From positions 92,146,964-92,210,963 of the forward strand of contig CM031858.1 in assembly GCA_018697195.1 (NCBI GenBank): DNA of 64,000 bases. Reading direction: 5' to 3'. A model generated the notes under the pieces. That model saw only the letters and a list, made by a program, of their open reading frames with translations. It was not told where the DNA came from and searched no databases. Positions 58,001 to 62,465 of the stretch are shown here, in pieces. The DNA is from Certhia americana. Taxonomy: Eukaryota; Chordata; Aves; Passeriformes; Certhiidae. The number at the start of each line of letters is the position of its first letter. Position 1 is the stretch's first letter. The position numbers and the translations under genes were made by a program.

Positions 58001-61000
58001 ATAGCAGCTCTAATTCAAATCTCAGCTTTGTCAATCCAGGTTCCAAACTTCCATATGTACCTATTCCAGATTTGGGATCAATCTCTATACTGCCAGCATT
58101 TTAATATATAGTATCAAGTTATTACCCTAAAGGAAATAAATAAATCAAATTACTATAAAATCAGTTACCACAGGAATAAATATACTCATTGGTGATTAGT
58201 ATACAGATCATATAAAGGTAGCAGCACATTTATAATTATGTAAAAAAGGATTTTTCAAAATCTTTCTATCAGTGTGAACAAGACTGAAAATAGATAAGGT
58301 GACTAACATTTTTAGTCAACAGAAAATCTTTGGAAGATTTCATGGAAAACTAAAGATTTAGGTGCATAAGTAACCACACTGATCATTTCCCTCTACACAC
58401 CGCTCCCACTGACATGAGTATCTGGGGTTTGGAAATGTCTGAAGTGTCTCTGTACCTTGCAATTTTTACTGGAGAGAAAAAAAAAGATAAATTACCTCTC
58501 TTCCCAGTACTCTACACTAATTGGAATTGTAATTAATCAATCCTACTCTTGGATTAGAAAACAAAAAAGCTGGCCAAATTCCACCTTTGCTTCCTGACAT
58601 TTGGTCTTACCCCAGACTCTGAATGGATGTTTTCCATCCGCTCTTGTCTCTACCTGCACCTCAGAGACCAGGAGACAGTGACAATGTCTGAATGTAGTTG
58701 TTGGTCAGTACCCTTCTGATATCTCTAAAAGATAATTGTGATTCACCATGTAGTTCCCAGCTCATCTGTGCCAGTGTTTTATCATCTCTGGTTTCTGTGT
58801 CAACAACTGGATCTCTTATTTCGCATGTGCCTTCCCTGATGCAGTCCTTAGTCAAGTATTCTTCAACAGCATTAATTTCATCATGGCAAAGAAAGGGTAT
58901 TAACCAGCAGATGATAAAAAAAAAATACATCAAAGAACCCAAAATCCCAGCAATACACATTGTGAGTACAGAAAGTCAGTGCCCTAATACTGTAGACACT
59001 TCTGAGTGGTTCACTGTTCCTTTTTCCTCACAATTAACAGAGACTGAAAGAACTCAGCATGCTTCAGTATTAGACAAGCTTTTGTCAGTAAAGACTTAGA
59101 GAAAAATTTGTGTAGAAGAACAATTAGAGGACGAAAGGTAGTTGAATCACCACCTGCTTTAGAACAAAAACACTTGCCGGAAGAACAGTAGTCAAAGATG
59201 ATCCTGTGACAGCAGATCCTAGCTCGGTGCTCCTTGTCTTCAGGTTCCCTCCATGTCTATGATATTTGCTTTCTGTCTCTAGTTAAAAGAATTTACAGGT
59301 TCTAATTATACAAGTACAACAAATGCATTCACAAGACCTGCAGTGTTGTGTCTTTATATTTGCTAGCTAACCTCTTCTCACACTGGGGAAAATGAGACCA
59401 TTTTATTTCTCAAAAAATTATATTTACACCCCAACATTGGCAGCAAATAGGATCCCCAGTGGAGCATGCAGTAATGCTTATGAGCAGCTCGCTAAACTTC
59501 CATGAATTACTGTTTAATCTATTTTCTATAAATAATAAGATTGCGACTAAAACTAGAATTCTAATAGCACTGATTTCCATATAAATGTTCTATCACATTG
59601 TATCTCGTTTCACCTGGTTAATATGTATTATATACAGAGTCATAGAATGATTGAGCTTGGAAGATCCTGCTCAATCAGGGTTACTTAGACCTAGCTGCCC
59701 AGGACTGTTTCCATGTGGCTTTTGAGTATCCCAAAAGGGTGGGACTCCATAACTTCCCCACGCAATCTGGGCCAGTGCTCAGTCACCTTCATAGTGTCTG
59801 CTGCTGTTCAGAGAAAACCTCCTATGTTCCAGTTTCTGTCACTGCCTACGGTCCCGTCACAGACACCACTGAGGAGAGCTTGACTTCCTCTTCTTTACAC
59901 CCTCCCTTCAGGCACTGACATGCATTGAGAAGATCCCACTCTCAGCCTTTCCTCATAGCAGAGATGCTCCCCTGCCTTCAACATTTTCATGCCCTTCACT
60001 GAACTCTTTCCAGTATATCCTTGTCTCTCTCTTACTGGGAAGCCTAAAACTGGACACTCTACTCCAGGTGAGGCCTCACCAGTGCTGAATAGAGAGGATG
60101 GATCATCCCCCTTACCCTGTTGGCAATGCTCCTTATCCACCCCAAGGTATCATCAGCCTCCTTTGCCACAAGAGTCATTCTTGGCTCATGTTCAACTTGC
60201 TGTCCACCAGAAATCTCAGGTTCTTTCCTGCCAATCTGTTTTCCAGCTGTTTAGCCCTCAGCCAGTATTGTTGCATGGAATACTGTTCACCCCAGGTGCA
60301 TGAATTTTCTCCAGCCTCTCAAGATTCCTCTGGATGGCAGCACAACCCACTGGTGAATTGGCCAACCCTCCCTTTTATGTGCTAACAACAACCTTGCAGA
60401 GGGTATCGTTTGCCCCATCACCCAGACCATTAATGAAGATATTGAACAGAACTGGACCCTCTAATGACGCCTGGGTAGAGGCTTACACAGCTACCTTCTG
60501 GGCTCCAGCCAGACTTTGTGCCCCTCATCACCACCCTCTGAGCTTGTCTGTTCAATGTTTTCAATCCATCTCACTTTCTGCTCACACAGCCCACACTTCA
60601 ATACCTTCTCTATAAGGATCTTACAGGAGCAAACGGGAAGTTTAAATTGTAACTGCTCATTAGCGGTACTTTGTAATCTGGCATAGAGAGCAAGATCCAA
60701 CTGCAGAAGGGGTTAAACTGTCTGGAAGCAGGAATACCAGGGGCAGAACAATCCCTTGTAAAGGAGTATAGTTTCCCTTGGTGATAAGAAACAGCCACAG
60801 CTTTGTCTTGTAGCCATCCTGGAATGCCCTAGTCAGAATCTACCTTTGGGCAGCAGAGCTGGTGCTGGGGGATGGACCCAAGGCTGGGCTGAGGTGCTCC
60901 ATGCTGATGCTGACAGGACTGGTGCTGGTGCAAATTTATATAAGGAATTGCTTCAAAAAGCAAATTTGCAGGCTTCTTATAGAATCAGTTATGGTTCTAA

Positions 61001-62152
61001 GACTGTCCAATGCATTGTTTATTATTTTTAATATATATTTCAGCACAAATGCTTAACCCACACATAGAGAGGAACAACAAAAAAATTGCAACAGGATAAT
61101 GTTGAAAGCCTTACTGAAGAAAAGGCAGACCATAGTCACAGCACTCCTCTCACCTACCAAACCATTACTTCCTTGCAAAAGGAAATGAGGTTGATAACAT
61201 ATTTTTTCCCTTGCTGAAGGCATGCTGATTACTCCCAGTCACCTTCTTGTTCTTCATACGCCTGGAAATGGTATCTGGGATTAGCTACTCCACCACCTTC
61301 CCAGGGTCTGAGGAGATGCATCTAGCTTTTAGTTCTACTTTTTGCCCTTCTTGAAGGCACGAGTGGCATTAGCTTTCCTCCAGACCTCAGACCGCTCTCC
61401 CAGTTGCCATGAATATTTATTTATTCAGTACTCTCTAAAGTGATCCTCTTCCACAAGGTGAGTGAATACATAAGCACGGTGGCCATAGGTAAGGGATGTA
61501 CCCACAGGCACAGAGGGAGACAGCTACGTTCAATAACCTTTGAACTAACTAATTTAATCTATTACCACTGCTAAAAAATTCCAGAAAAATGATACAATAT
61601 TATGTGCCATACTGTATAGTGCCACACTATATTATGGACCACTACTCATTTTAATTCCAGAAAAACTGTTTGAATCATGTTACTATGATTCAACATTAGG
61701 AAATCTGGTATGGTATCAGAGTTGTGCTGTGGATGACCCTGCAAATACACACACACGAACACACACACACACACATATAAACGTATATGCATTTGTTTAT
61801 TTATATATACATATTTATTTATAAAGCTAAAAACTGCACATTCAGCACACACAGTCCCTACACTGGCAAATTCAGAATAGCACATACCCACACAGTCACT
61901 CTACTTAATAATTGGTTTCTCATTTTGTTCCTGGATATTTTTTTTCTCATACAAAGCTGACATGAAGTACTTATTATTTTTTCCCTTACCTTTTTTTACA
62001 GAAATGAGAGGTGGACAGAGATCAATATGAGGTTTAGAAGAAAGTTGTGTTGCTCTCAGTTGCTCTGATTCCTGCTGTGCAGAGCGATCATGAGAGGAAC
62101 TGGGCTCGTCTCGTCCCCCTAACTCGGTATCACCTCCCACAGTCTCCTCCAT
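3874..62152 (-). CDS. DNAH8-like: Axonemal dynein heavy chain, DNAH5/DNAH8 class (5' half, 43 exons, 3' part outside window)
   Basis: This is the force-generating ATPase heavy chain of ciliary or flagellar outer dynein arms. The gene reads right to left. Forty-three exons with AG/GT borders chain in phase to 2,182 codons with no stop or frameshift. Order: N-terminal extension (1-96), conserved start of the tail (from about 97), DHC_N1-type tail (about 238-950), divergent cysteine-rich part (about 960-1035), DHC_N2-type linker (about 1400-1830), AAA1 (about 1940 onward). AAA1 keeps [13 protein letters not shown] (P-loop), [20 protein letters not shown] (Walker B) and [17 protein letters not shown]. 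Family members are about 4,600 residues, so roughly half is present. AAA1 resembles DNAH8 more than DNAH5 (recalled families, not aligned). The tail is divergent from both, so a third paralogue of this class is possible. Class assignment is very secure; the exact orthologue is not. ATG 62152 is the first in-frame ATG after an upstream stop. Confidence 0.95.
5305..5492 (-). CDS. DNAH8-like: Dynein heavy chain coding exon 42 (AAA1 Walker B)
   Basis: Residues 2055-2117. [20 protein letters not shown] carries Walker B with the catalytic acidic pair at CFDEFN (2064-2069). QIYIVL resembles DNAH8 more than DNAH5 (QISIIL). Ends EFGIFLTM, entering the sensor-1 loop. Confidence 0.99.
7260..7828. other. 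GC-rich, repeat-like block in the AAA1 intron, unclassified
   Basis: Base composition changes abruptly from AT-rich intron to near-even composition with Pro/Leu-like coding texture (GCTGCTCCCTGATG, CTGGAGGAGCCCACAGC), then ends in the A-rich tract. Open frames on both strands are short. It could be a solo LTR, a retrotransposon fragment or a degraded retrocopy. I could not match it to a known family. Confidence 0.4.
7829..7875. repeat. A-rich tract
   Basis: AAAAAGAAAAAAAGAAA-type run ending in about 20 uninterrupted A. It immediately follows the GC-richer block at 7260-7828 and could be its A-tail or an independent low-complexity tract. Confidence 0.9.
11637..11815 (-). CDS. DNAH8-like: Dynein heavy chain coding exon 41 (AAA1 P-loop)
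   Basis: Residues 1995-2054 plus one base. Holds the AAA1 Walker A motif GPAGTGKT at residues 2014-2021, the principal ATP-hydrolysis site of dynein, followed by [20 protein letters not shown]. The residue two before the first APAG proline is Ala (GAAPAG), where human family members have GGAPAG as I recall. All nucleotide-contacting residues are intact. Confidence 0.99.
13376..13530 (-). repeat. CR1 LINE fragment
   Basis: GTCCAGTTCCAGACTAATTC, then ACACCACGTGCCTGAAAGC, TTGTCCAAATGCCTTTTGAA and CTCCAGCAGGCTTGGTGCC follow the CR1 pattern of a different, older subfamily from the 0.9 kb copy. Diverged and internal. Confidence 0.75.
13705..13758. repeat. Two 21-bp direct repeats, 33-bp period
   Basis: GGGAGGTGTTACTTACTAAG plus A at 13705-13725 and 13738-13758, identical. 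A degenerate third copy (TTTGGGAGATGTTACTT) precedes at about 13688. Minisatellite-like. Confidence 0.93.
13945..14012 (+). repeat. CR1 LINE 3' terminus, plus orientation
   Basis: GGGGGTTGGAACTAGATGAT, then CCCTTCCAATTCAAACCATT and CTATAATTCTA: the CR1 3' end with its ATTCTATGATTCTA-type terminal repeat. Only about 70 bp survive. Confidence 0.88.
14693..14865 (-). CDS. DNAH8-like: Dynein heavy chain coding exon 40 (start of AAA1)
   Basis: Residues 1938-1994 plus two bases. [20 protein letters not shown] and [15 protein letters not shown]. The [19 protein letters not shown] block begins AAA1 of DNAH5/8. Confidence 0.98.
14866..18192 (-). other. Introns around exon 39
   Basis: Two introns (14866-16423 and 16571-18192), AT-rich, without a repeat or gene I can recognise. 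Exon 39 separates them. Confidence 0.8.
16424..16570 (-). CDS. DNAH8-like: Dynein heavy chain coding exon 39
   Basis: Residues 1889-1937. [20 protein letters not shown] and [19 protein letters not shown]. The HVHQxDIFDDL motif immediately precedes AAA1 in this class. The acceptor (GGAAAAG) has a poor pyrimidine tract, but phase and similarity are unambiguous. Confidence 0.97.
18193..18408 (-). CDS. DNAH8-like: Dynein heavy chain coding exon 38
   Basis: Residues 1817-1888. [20 protein letters not shown] and [20 protein letters not shown], matching GNVEVWLNSLL and [20 protein letters not shown]. The donor GTAGTA is weaker than most. Confidence 0.97.
18810..18938 (-). CDS. DNAH8-like: Dynein heavy chain coding exon 37
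   Basis: Residues 1774-1816. [20 protein letters not shown] and [16 protein letters not shown], matching [20 protein letters not shown] and SQEGETIELDKPVMAEG. End of linker. Confidence 0.96.
19139..19405 (-). CDS. DNAH8-like: Dynein heavy chain coding exon 36
   Basis: Residues 1685-1773. Contains [20 protein letters not shown] and [20 protein letters not shown], nearly invariant in dynein linkers. One of the best conserved exons. Phase 0 to 0. Confidence 0.99.
19925..20560 (-). repeat. Old, diverged CR1/L3-type LINE
   Basis: GAGCTAGAAGAGATCTCAAA near 19945, CTCTTCTAATGTCTAAGCTA near 20075, a degenerate Gln/Pro-less middle, and ACAAATTCATGTTGACTGAA near 20540 follow the general plan of an ancient CR1-family tail. 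Much more diverged than the other copies, within the intron between exons 35 and 36. Confidence 0.55.
21651..21804 (-). CDS. DNAH8-like: Dynein heavy chain coding exon 35
   Basis: Residues 1633-1684. [20 protein letters not shown] and [20 protein letters not shown], then LPQ. The [22 protein letters not shown] segment is a class hallmark; NAPFK and WVHKL are closer to DNAH8 as I recall it. Confidence 0.97.
21908..22107 (-). CDS. DNAH8-like: Dynein heavy chain coding exon 34
   Basis: Residues 1567-1632 plus two bases. [20 protein letters not shown] and [13 protein letters not shown] match [20 protein letters not shown] and EDSLMLLGSLLSN of DNAH5. Linker. Confidence 0.98.
23459..23520. repeat. 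CCAAA-rich low-complexity tract
   Basis: Runs of CCAAA/ACCAAACC after a C8 run, 17 bp from the donor of exon 33. On the gene's strand it is TTTGG-rich. Confidence 0.85.
23537..23665 (-). CDS. DNAH8-like: Dynein heavy chain coding exon 33
   Basis: Residues 1524-1566. [20 protein letters not shown] and [17 protein letters not shown], equivalent to [20 protein letters not shown]. The RHWxxI motif is general to dynein linkers. Phase 0 to 0. Confidence 0.97.
23991..24102 (-). CDS. DNAH8-like: Dynein heavy chain coding exon 32
   Basis: Residues 1486-1523. [20 protein letters not shown] then [13 protein letters not shown], matching [20 protein letters not shown] and DDFSECCPLLEYM. Linker. Confidence 0.97.
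25179..25216. repeat. 19-bp tandem duplication
   Basis: ATCCTTTGTCTTAGTCTCA occurs twice back to back, identical, just after a T-run at about 25149-25162. Confidence 0.95.
26547..26606. repeat. (CAAAA)n low-complexity tract
   Basis: About 60 bp of CAAAA/CAAAAA/CAAA units, ending 12 bp from the donor of exon 31. On the gene's strand it is a TTTTG-rich tract just inside the intron. Confidence 0.9.
26619..26781 (-). CDS. DNAH8-like: Dynein heavy chain coding exon 31
   Basis: Residues 1432-1485 plus two bases. [20 protein letters not shown] and [14 protein letters not shown] match the linker of DNAH5 (LLQKIYTLYNSV, NIEKINNELLEFQ). An ACAAA-rich low-complexity tract abuts its donor. Confidence 0.97.
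27821..27957 (-). CDS. DNAH8-like: Dynein heavy chain coding exon 30
   Basis: Residues 1386-1431 plus one base. [20 protein letters not shown] then [16 protein letters not shown], equivalent to [20 protein letters not shown] and [11 protein letters not shown]. Start of the linker (DHC_N2). Confidence 0.97.
27958..30329 (-). other. Intron between exons 29 and 30
   Basis: Its middle is the GC-rich block 28415-29250; both flanks are ordinary AT-rich intron. Confidence 0.8.
28415..29250. other. GC-rich, repeat-like block, unclassified
   Basis: Purine-rich with recurrent CAGG/GTCAGGG words (for example AATCAGGGTCAGGGGCAGGT near 28790), clearly unlike the flanking AT-rich intron. No open frame above about 80 codons. 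Perhaps an LTR or a degenerate minisatellite. Confidence 0.4.
30330..30448 (-). CDS. DNAH8-like: Dynein heavy chain coding exon 29
   Basis: Residues 1347-1385 plus two bases. [20 protein letters not shown] then [19 protein letters not shown], matching [23 protein letters not shown] in DNAH5. Donor GTAGGT. Confidence 0.93.
30595..30999 (-). CDS. DNAH8-like: Dynein heavy chain coding exon 28 (largest in window)
   Basis: Residues 1212-1346, 405 bp, phase 0 to 0. Contains [20 protein letters not shown] and [14 protein letters not shown], near-identical in pattern to [20 protein letters not shown] and VGPIEESYALL of DNAH5. Predicted helical, leads into the linker. Confidence 0.98.
31082..31162 (-). 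CDS. DNAH8-like: Dynein heavy chain coding exon 27
   Basis: Residues 1185-1211. [20 protein letters not shown] then SQIRYFS, equivalent to [22 protein letters not shown]. The acceptor is a TAAGTAG doublet; the phase selects the second AG. Confidence 0.92.
31163..32965 (-). other. Intron between exons 26 and 27
   Basis: About 1.8 kb, moderately AT-rich. 31500-32100 is slightly GC-richer but matches no repeat I know. No coding sequence recognised. Confidence 0.75.
32966..33169 (-). CDS. DNAH8-like: Dynein heavy chain coding exon 26
   Basis: Residues 1117-1184. [20 protein letters not shown] and [13 protein letters not shown] match [20 protein letters not shown] and CFKRYNHIWQK of DNAH5. The donor is the less usual AAG|GTTAAC. 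Confidence 0.93.
33669..33684. repeat. (GGT)n microsatellite
   Basis: Five tandem GGT units flanked by T-runs. Intronic, no other feature nearby. Confidence 0.85.
34102..34190 (-). other. Exon-like segment that breaks frame (possible poison or decayed exon)
   Basis: It lies between coding exons 25 and 26. Bounded by acceptor TTTGTTTGGTAG and strong donor GTAAGTAC, 89 bp long. Read with two bases of a split codon first, it is fully open ([20 protein letters not shown], then [10 protein letters not shown]) and resembles a dynein inter-domain loop. Exon 25 ends in phase 0, so inclusion gives a stop after three codons (TTT CTA ATA TGA) and shifts the frame. Exons 25 and 26 join cleanly without it. 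Confidence 0.4.
34381..34473 (-). CDS. DNAH8-like: Dynein heavy chain coding exon 25
   Basis: Residues 1086-1116. [20 protein letters not shown] matches TLNKAVECIISVPKGVRQW of DNAH5. It ends in a Gln run (NKQQQ) with strong donor GTGAGT. DNAH5 has a long acidic insert just after this point; here the reading frame goes directly to exon 26. Confidence 0.95.
35588..35751 (-). CDS. DNAH8-like: Dynein heavy chain coding exon 24
   Basis: Residues 1031-1085. Contains [20 protein letters not shown], matching [20 protein letters not shown] of DNAH5. It opens with one more cysteine (1031), adding to the cluster of exon 23. Confidence 0.96.
35867..35990 (-). CDS. DNAH8-like: Dynein heavy chain coding exon 23 (cysteine-rich)
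   Basis: Residues 990-1030 plus one base. Five cysteines (994, 1005, 1008, 1011, 1021) in the spacing C-x10-C-x2-C-x2-C-x9-C, with His996, including [10 protein letters not shown]. The position is the variable tail-to-linker region. I do not recall such cysteines in DNAH5 or DNAH8. Phases fit both neighbours. Confidence 0.88.
36114..36201 (-). CDS. DNAH8-like: Dynein heavy chain coding exon 22
   Basis: Residues 960-989. [20 protein letters not shown] matches the pattern VEEAVNELVNMLLD of DNAH5. Acceptor TTTTTGTAG, donor CAGGAG|GTAAGA. Confidence 0.9.
36862..37069 (-). CDS. DNAH8-like: Dynein heavy chain coding exon 21
   Basis: Residues 891-959 plus two bases. Contains [20 protein letters not shown], equivalent to [20 protein letters not shown] in DNAH5, then an acidic [17 protein letters not shown]. 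End of the recognisable DHC_N1-type tail. Confidence 0.95.
37699..37731. repeat. AT/TATACA simple repeat
   Basis: TTTATACATATAAATATACA and ATATATGTATAT, a palindromic AT-rich tract, intronic. Confidence 0.85.
38357..38373. repeat. (AAAT)n microsatellite
   Basis: GAATAAATAAATAAATA, four units, intronic. Confidence 0.85.
39191..39342 (-). CDS. DNAH8-like: Dynein heavy chain coding exon 20
   Basis: Residues 840-890 plus one base. Contains [20 protein letters not shown], then [13 protein letters not shown], matching the conserved PGLAALTWTSLNIE of DNAH5. Acceptor TCTTTCAG, donor GTAGGT. Confidence 0.95.
40982..41121 (-). CDS. DNAH8-like: Dynein heavy chain coding exon 19
   Basis: Residues 794-839 plus two bases. 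[20 protein letters not shown] corresponds to LFVNFDPQILILFRETECM. The second half ([20 protein letters not shown]) is divergent from DNAH5 and DNAH8. Donor GTGAGT. Confidence 0.95.
42115..42270 (-). CDS. DNAH8-like: Dynein heavy chain coding exon 18
   Basis: Residues 742-793. Contains [20 protein letters not shown] ([20 protein letters not shown] in DNAH5), then a divergent [10 protein letters not shown] where DNAH5 has SLLVKAPGTG. The A30 run at 42284-42313 forms its pyrimidine tract. Confidence 0.97.
42284..42313. repeat. A-run acting as pyrimidine tract of exon 18
   Basis: About 24 uninterrupted A (T on the gene's strand) 14 bp upstream of the exon 18 acceptor. Length variation here could alter splicing strength. 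Confidence 0.9.
42737..42826 (-). CDS. DNAH8-like: Dynein heavy chain coding exon 17
   Basis: Residues 712-741. [20 protein letters not shown] matches the widely conserved AGKILWARQLFHRIQQPM of axonemal heavy chains. Confidence 0.96.
42917..43090 (-). CDS. DNAH8-like: Dynein heavy chain coding exon 16
   Basis: Residues 654-711. Includes [20 protein letters not shown], the dynein tail motif that in DNAH5 reads [20 protein letters not shown]. Phase 0 to 0. Confidence 0.94.
43822..43917 (-). CDS. DNAH8-like: Dynein heavy chain coding exon 15
   Basis: Residues 622-653 ([20 protein letters not shown], then [12 protein letters not shown]). Matches [20 protein letters not shown] of DNAH5. Phase 0 to 0. 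Confidence 0.93.
45309..45510 (-). CDS. DNAH8-like: Dynein heavy chain coding exon 14
   Basis: Residues 554-621. Contains [20 protein letters not shown] and [10 protein letters not shown], equivalents of [15 protein letters not shown] and YNFLDQRK in DNAH5/8. Predicted helical tail segment. Confidence 0.96.
46190..46309 (-). CDS. DNAH8-like: Dynein heavy chain coding exon 13
   Basis: Residues 514-553 plus two bases ([20 protein letters not shown], then [20 protein letters not shown]). Corresponds to the [22 protein letters not shown] stretch of DNAH5. Confidence 0.93.
48111..48292 (-). CDS. DNAH8-like: Dynein heavy chain coding exon 12
   Basis: Residues 454-513 plus two bases. Contains [20 protein letters not shown] and [13 protein letters not shown], matching [21 protein letters not shown] of DNAH5. 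Confidence 0.96.
49610..49708 (-). CDS. DNAH8-like: Dynein heavy chain coding exon 11
   Basis: Residues 421-453, with [20 protein letters not shown]. The NEAKDNVxYLYTLEK motif is conserved across dynein heavy chain tails. Phase 0 to 0. Confidence 0.96.
50844..50937 (-). CDS. DNAH8-like: Dynein heavy chain coding exon 10
   Basis: Residues 389-420 ([20 protein letters not shown], then [12 protein letters not shown]). Equivalent to the LLEQLKSPDVKAVLAVL region of DNAH5. Confidence 0.93.
51054..51219 (-). CDS. DNAH8-like: Dynein heavy chain coding exon 9
   Basis: Residues 334-388 plus two bases. Carries the diagnostic [20 protein letters not shown], a hallmark of the DNAH5/DNAH8 tail (EADDVGPRAELEHWK in DNAH5). 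DHC_N1 region. Confidence 0.96.
51930..52116 (-). CDS. DNAH8-like: Dynein heavy chain coding exon 8
   Basis: Residues 272-333 plus one base. It opens [20 protein letters not shown] and ends [10 protein letters not shown]. The final motif aligns with KEPTDYL of DNAH5. Strong donor GTGAGT. Confidence 0.93.
53013..53114 (-). CDS. DNAH8-like: Dynein heavy chain coding exon 7
   Basis: Residues 238-271 ([20 protein letters not shown], then [14 protein letters not shown]). It matches the start of the dynein tail domain, where DNAH5 has LLSDIFIPALRA. Confidence 0.92.
53692..53763 (-). CDS. DNAH8-like: Dynein heavy chain coding exon 6
   Basis: Residues 214-237 ([20 protein letters not shown] then NVSQ). 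It corresponds to the LTGVCVFFIRTDP segment of DNAH5. Acceptor CTATTACAG, donor CTCAG|GTCAGA. Confidence 0.9.
54892..54978 (-). CDS. DNAH8-like: Dynein heavy chain coding exon 5
   Basis: Residues 185-213, phase 0 to 0 ([20 protein letters not shown] then LFITMGSTE). A Ser/Asn-rich loop runs into the strand that in DNAH5 reads KVFVTEG. Confidence 0.88.
55180..55260. repeat. A-rich (A)n(GAA) tract
   Basis: About 80 bp of A-runs interrupted by single G, in the intron between exons 4 and 5. Possibly an expanded poly-A tail; no retroelement recognised beside it. Confidence 0.9.
57335..57409 (-). CDS. DNAH8-like: Dynein heavy chain coding exon 4
   Basis: Residues 160-184 ([20 protein letters not shown] then QEVLQ), matching the DNAH5/8 pattern of FAxGGLRHLMFYYQ. 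The A-rich tract at 57412-57450 serves as the polypyrimidine tract of its acceptor. Confidence 0.9.
57412..57450. repeat. A-run acting as pyrimidine tract of exon 4
   Basis: A18 then CAAAACC units, directly adjacent to the exon 4 acceptor, giving an almost pure T tract on the gene's strand. Confidence 0.9.
57536..57724 (-). CDS. DNAH8-like: Dynein heavy chain coding exon 3
   Basis: Residues 97-159, phase 0 to 0. Contains [20 protein letters not shown], which corresponds to the conserved N-terminal helix region of DNAH5 (its ARHNYLF segment). This is the first exon with family similarity. Before it comes a Lys/Ser-rich stretch ([20 protein letters not shown]). Confidence 0.9.
59154..59278 (-). 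CDS. DNAH8-like: Dynein heavy chain coding exon 2
   Basis: Residues 55-96. The acceptor is TTTTAACTAG and the donor is AAGCAG|GTGGTG. Phases fit exon 1 (one base carried in) and exon 3 (phase 0). The content is polar and basic ([16 protein letters not shown]) and is not recognisable in other dyneins, so support is from splice signals and phase only. Confidence 0.6.
59636..60610 (-). repeat. CR1 LINE, long 3' portion
   Basis: Begins AGTCATAGAATGATTGAGCT (reverse complement of the CR1 terminus) and continues with TGGGACTCCATAACTTCCCC, GGCCTCACCAGTGCTGAATA, GCTCATGTTCAACTTGCTGT, TTAATGAAGATATTGAACAG and AACTGGACCCTCTAATGACG, all typical of CR1 antisense. Open frames here are broken, so it is a dead copy. 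Confidence 0.92.
60960..61470 (-). repeat. CR1 LINE, second segment of the same or an adjacent copy
   Basis: GGCATGCTGATTACTCCCAG, CGCCTGGAAATGGTATCTGG, CACCACCTTCCCAGGGTCTG and CCCTTCTTGAAGGCACGAGT match the CR1 3' reverse transcriptase region, antisense. The left limit is uncertain. About 350 bp of unrelated sequence (60610-60960) separates it from the segment to the left, which could be an insertion or divergence. Confidence 0.85.
61747..61776. repeat. (CA)n microsatellite
   Basis: About 14 CA units with one CGAAC interruption, followed by an AT-rich ATATAAACGTATATGC stretch. Intron 1, likely polymorphic. Confidence 0.92.
61990..62152 (-). CDS. DNAH8-like: Dynein heavy chain coding exon 1 (start codon)
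   Basis: Codes residues 1-54 plus one base. It starts [20 protein letters not shown], an acidic, Ser/Gln-rich, low-complexity leader without a known domain. The ATG follows directly after TGCAG, a possible splice acceptor, which suggests a non-coding exon upstream. The donor is AAAAAAAG|GTAAGG. An in-frame TAG lies upstream, so translation cannot begin earlier in contiguous sequence. Confidence 0.75.
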
Positions 62153-62465
62153 CTGCACCACCACACAAAAATCAACCTAAATCAACAATACAGAACATGA
62201 CTACAGAGTATAACATTGTAATAAAGACACCTTCGATATTTTTGTCCCTGCTACAGCATCAATATGATAGACAAGAAAACCAATAGGATAACAAGGAAAG
62301 GGGGGAAGAAATACCTCTACTTTCAGTCGGTGATTTAAAAAGAGAAGAACTAAGCAGTTTTCGAAATGATCAAAGCTTTTTTAAGGGTGCCTGTTACCAA
62401 AACTTTATTTCTAATTGCATAACTGTACTTTCTCTCCAGTCAGACTGCCGCAGGTGGGAACTCAC

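Larger units (their letters stand above)
57725..61989 (-). other. Introns 1 and 2 of the dynein gene
   Basis: 57725-59153 contains the overlapping open frames near 58.7-59.1 kb. 59279-61989 is largely CR1 (59636-60610 and about 60960-61470) plus the CA microsatellite. Confidence 0.8.

Noticed and set aside
58661..58960. Minus-strand open frame as an extra dynein exon between exons 2 and 3
   Set aside because: Exon 2 ends and exon 3 begins in phase 0. The only AG near a pyrimidine tract gives the wrong phase and a stop, and the donor candidates are also out of phase. Exons 2 and 3 join cleanly without it.
59895..60615. Several 80-100-codon plus-strand frames near 60 kb
   Set aside because: They lie in antisense CR1 sequence; the sense strand of the element has no intact reading frame.
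3874..62152. Assignment to the DNAH9/DNAH11/DNAH17 (beta-type) class
   Set aside because: AAA1 reads [27 protein letters not shown] and [14 protein letters not shown], which is DNAH5/8 type; the beta class has QMDYKSCGNIYKG and ISVEVLSVVAVQV-type text.
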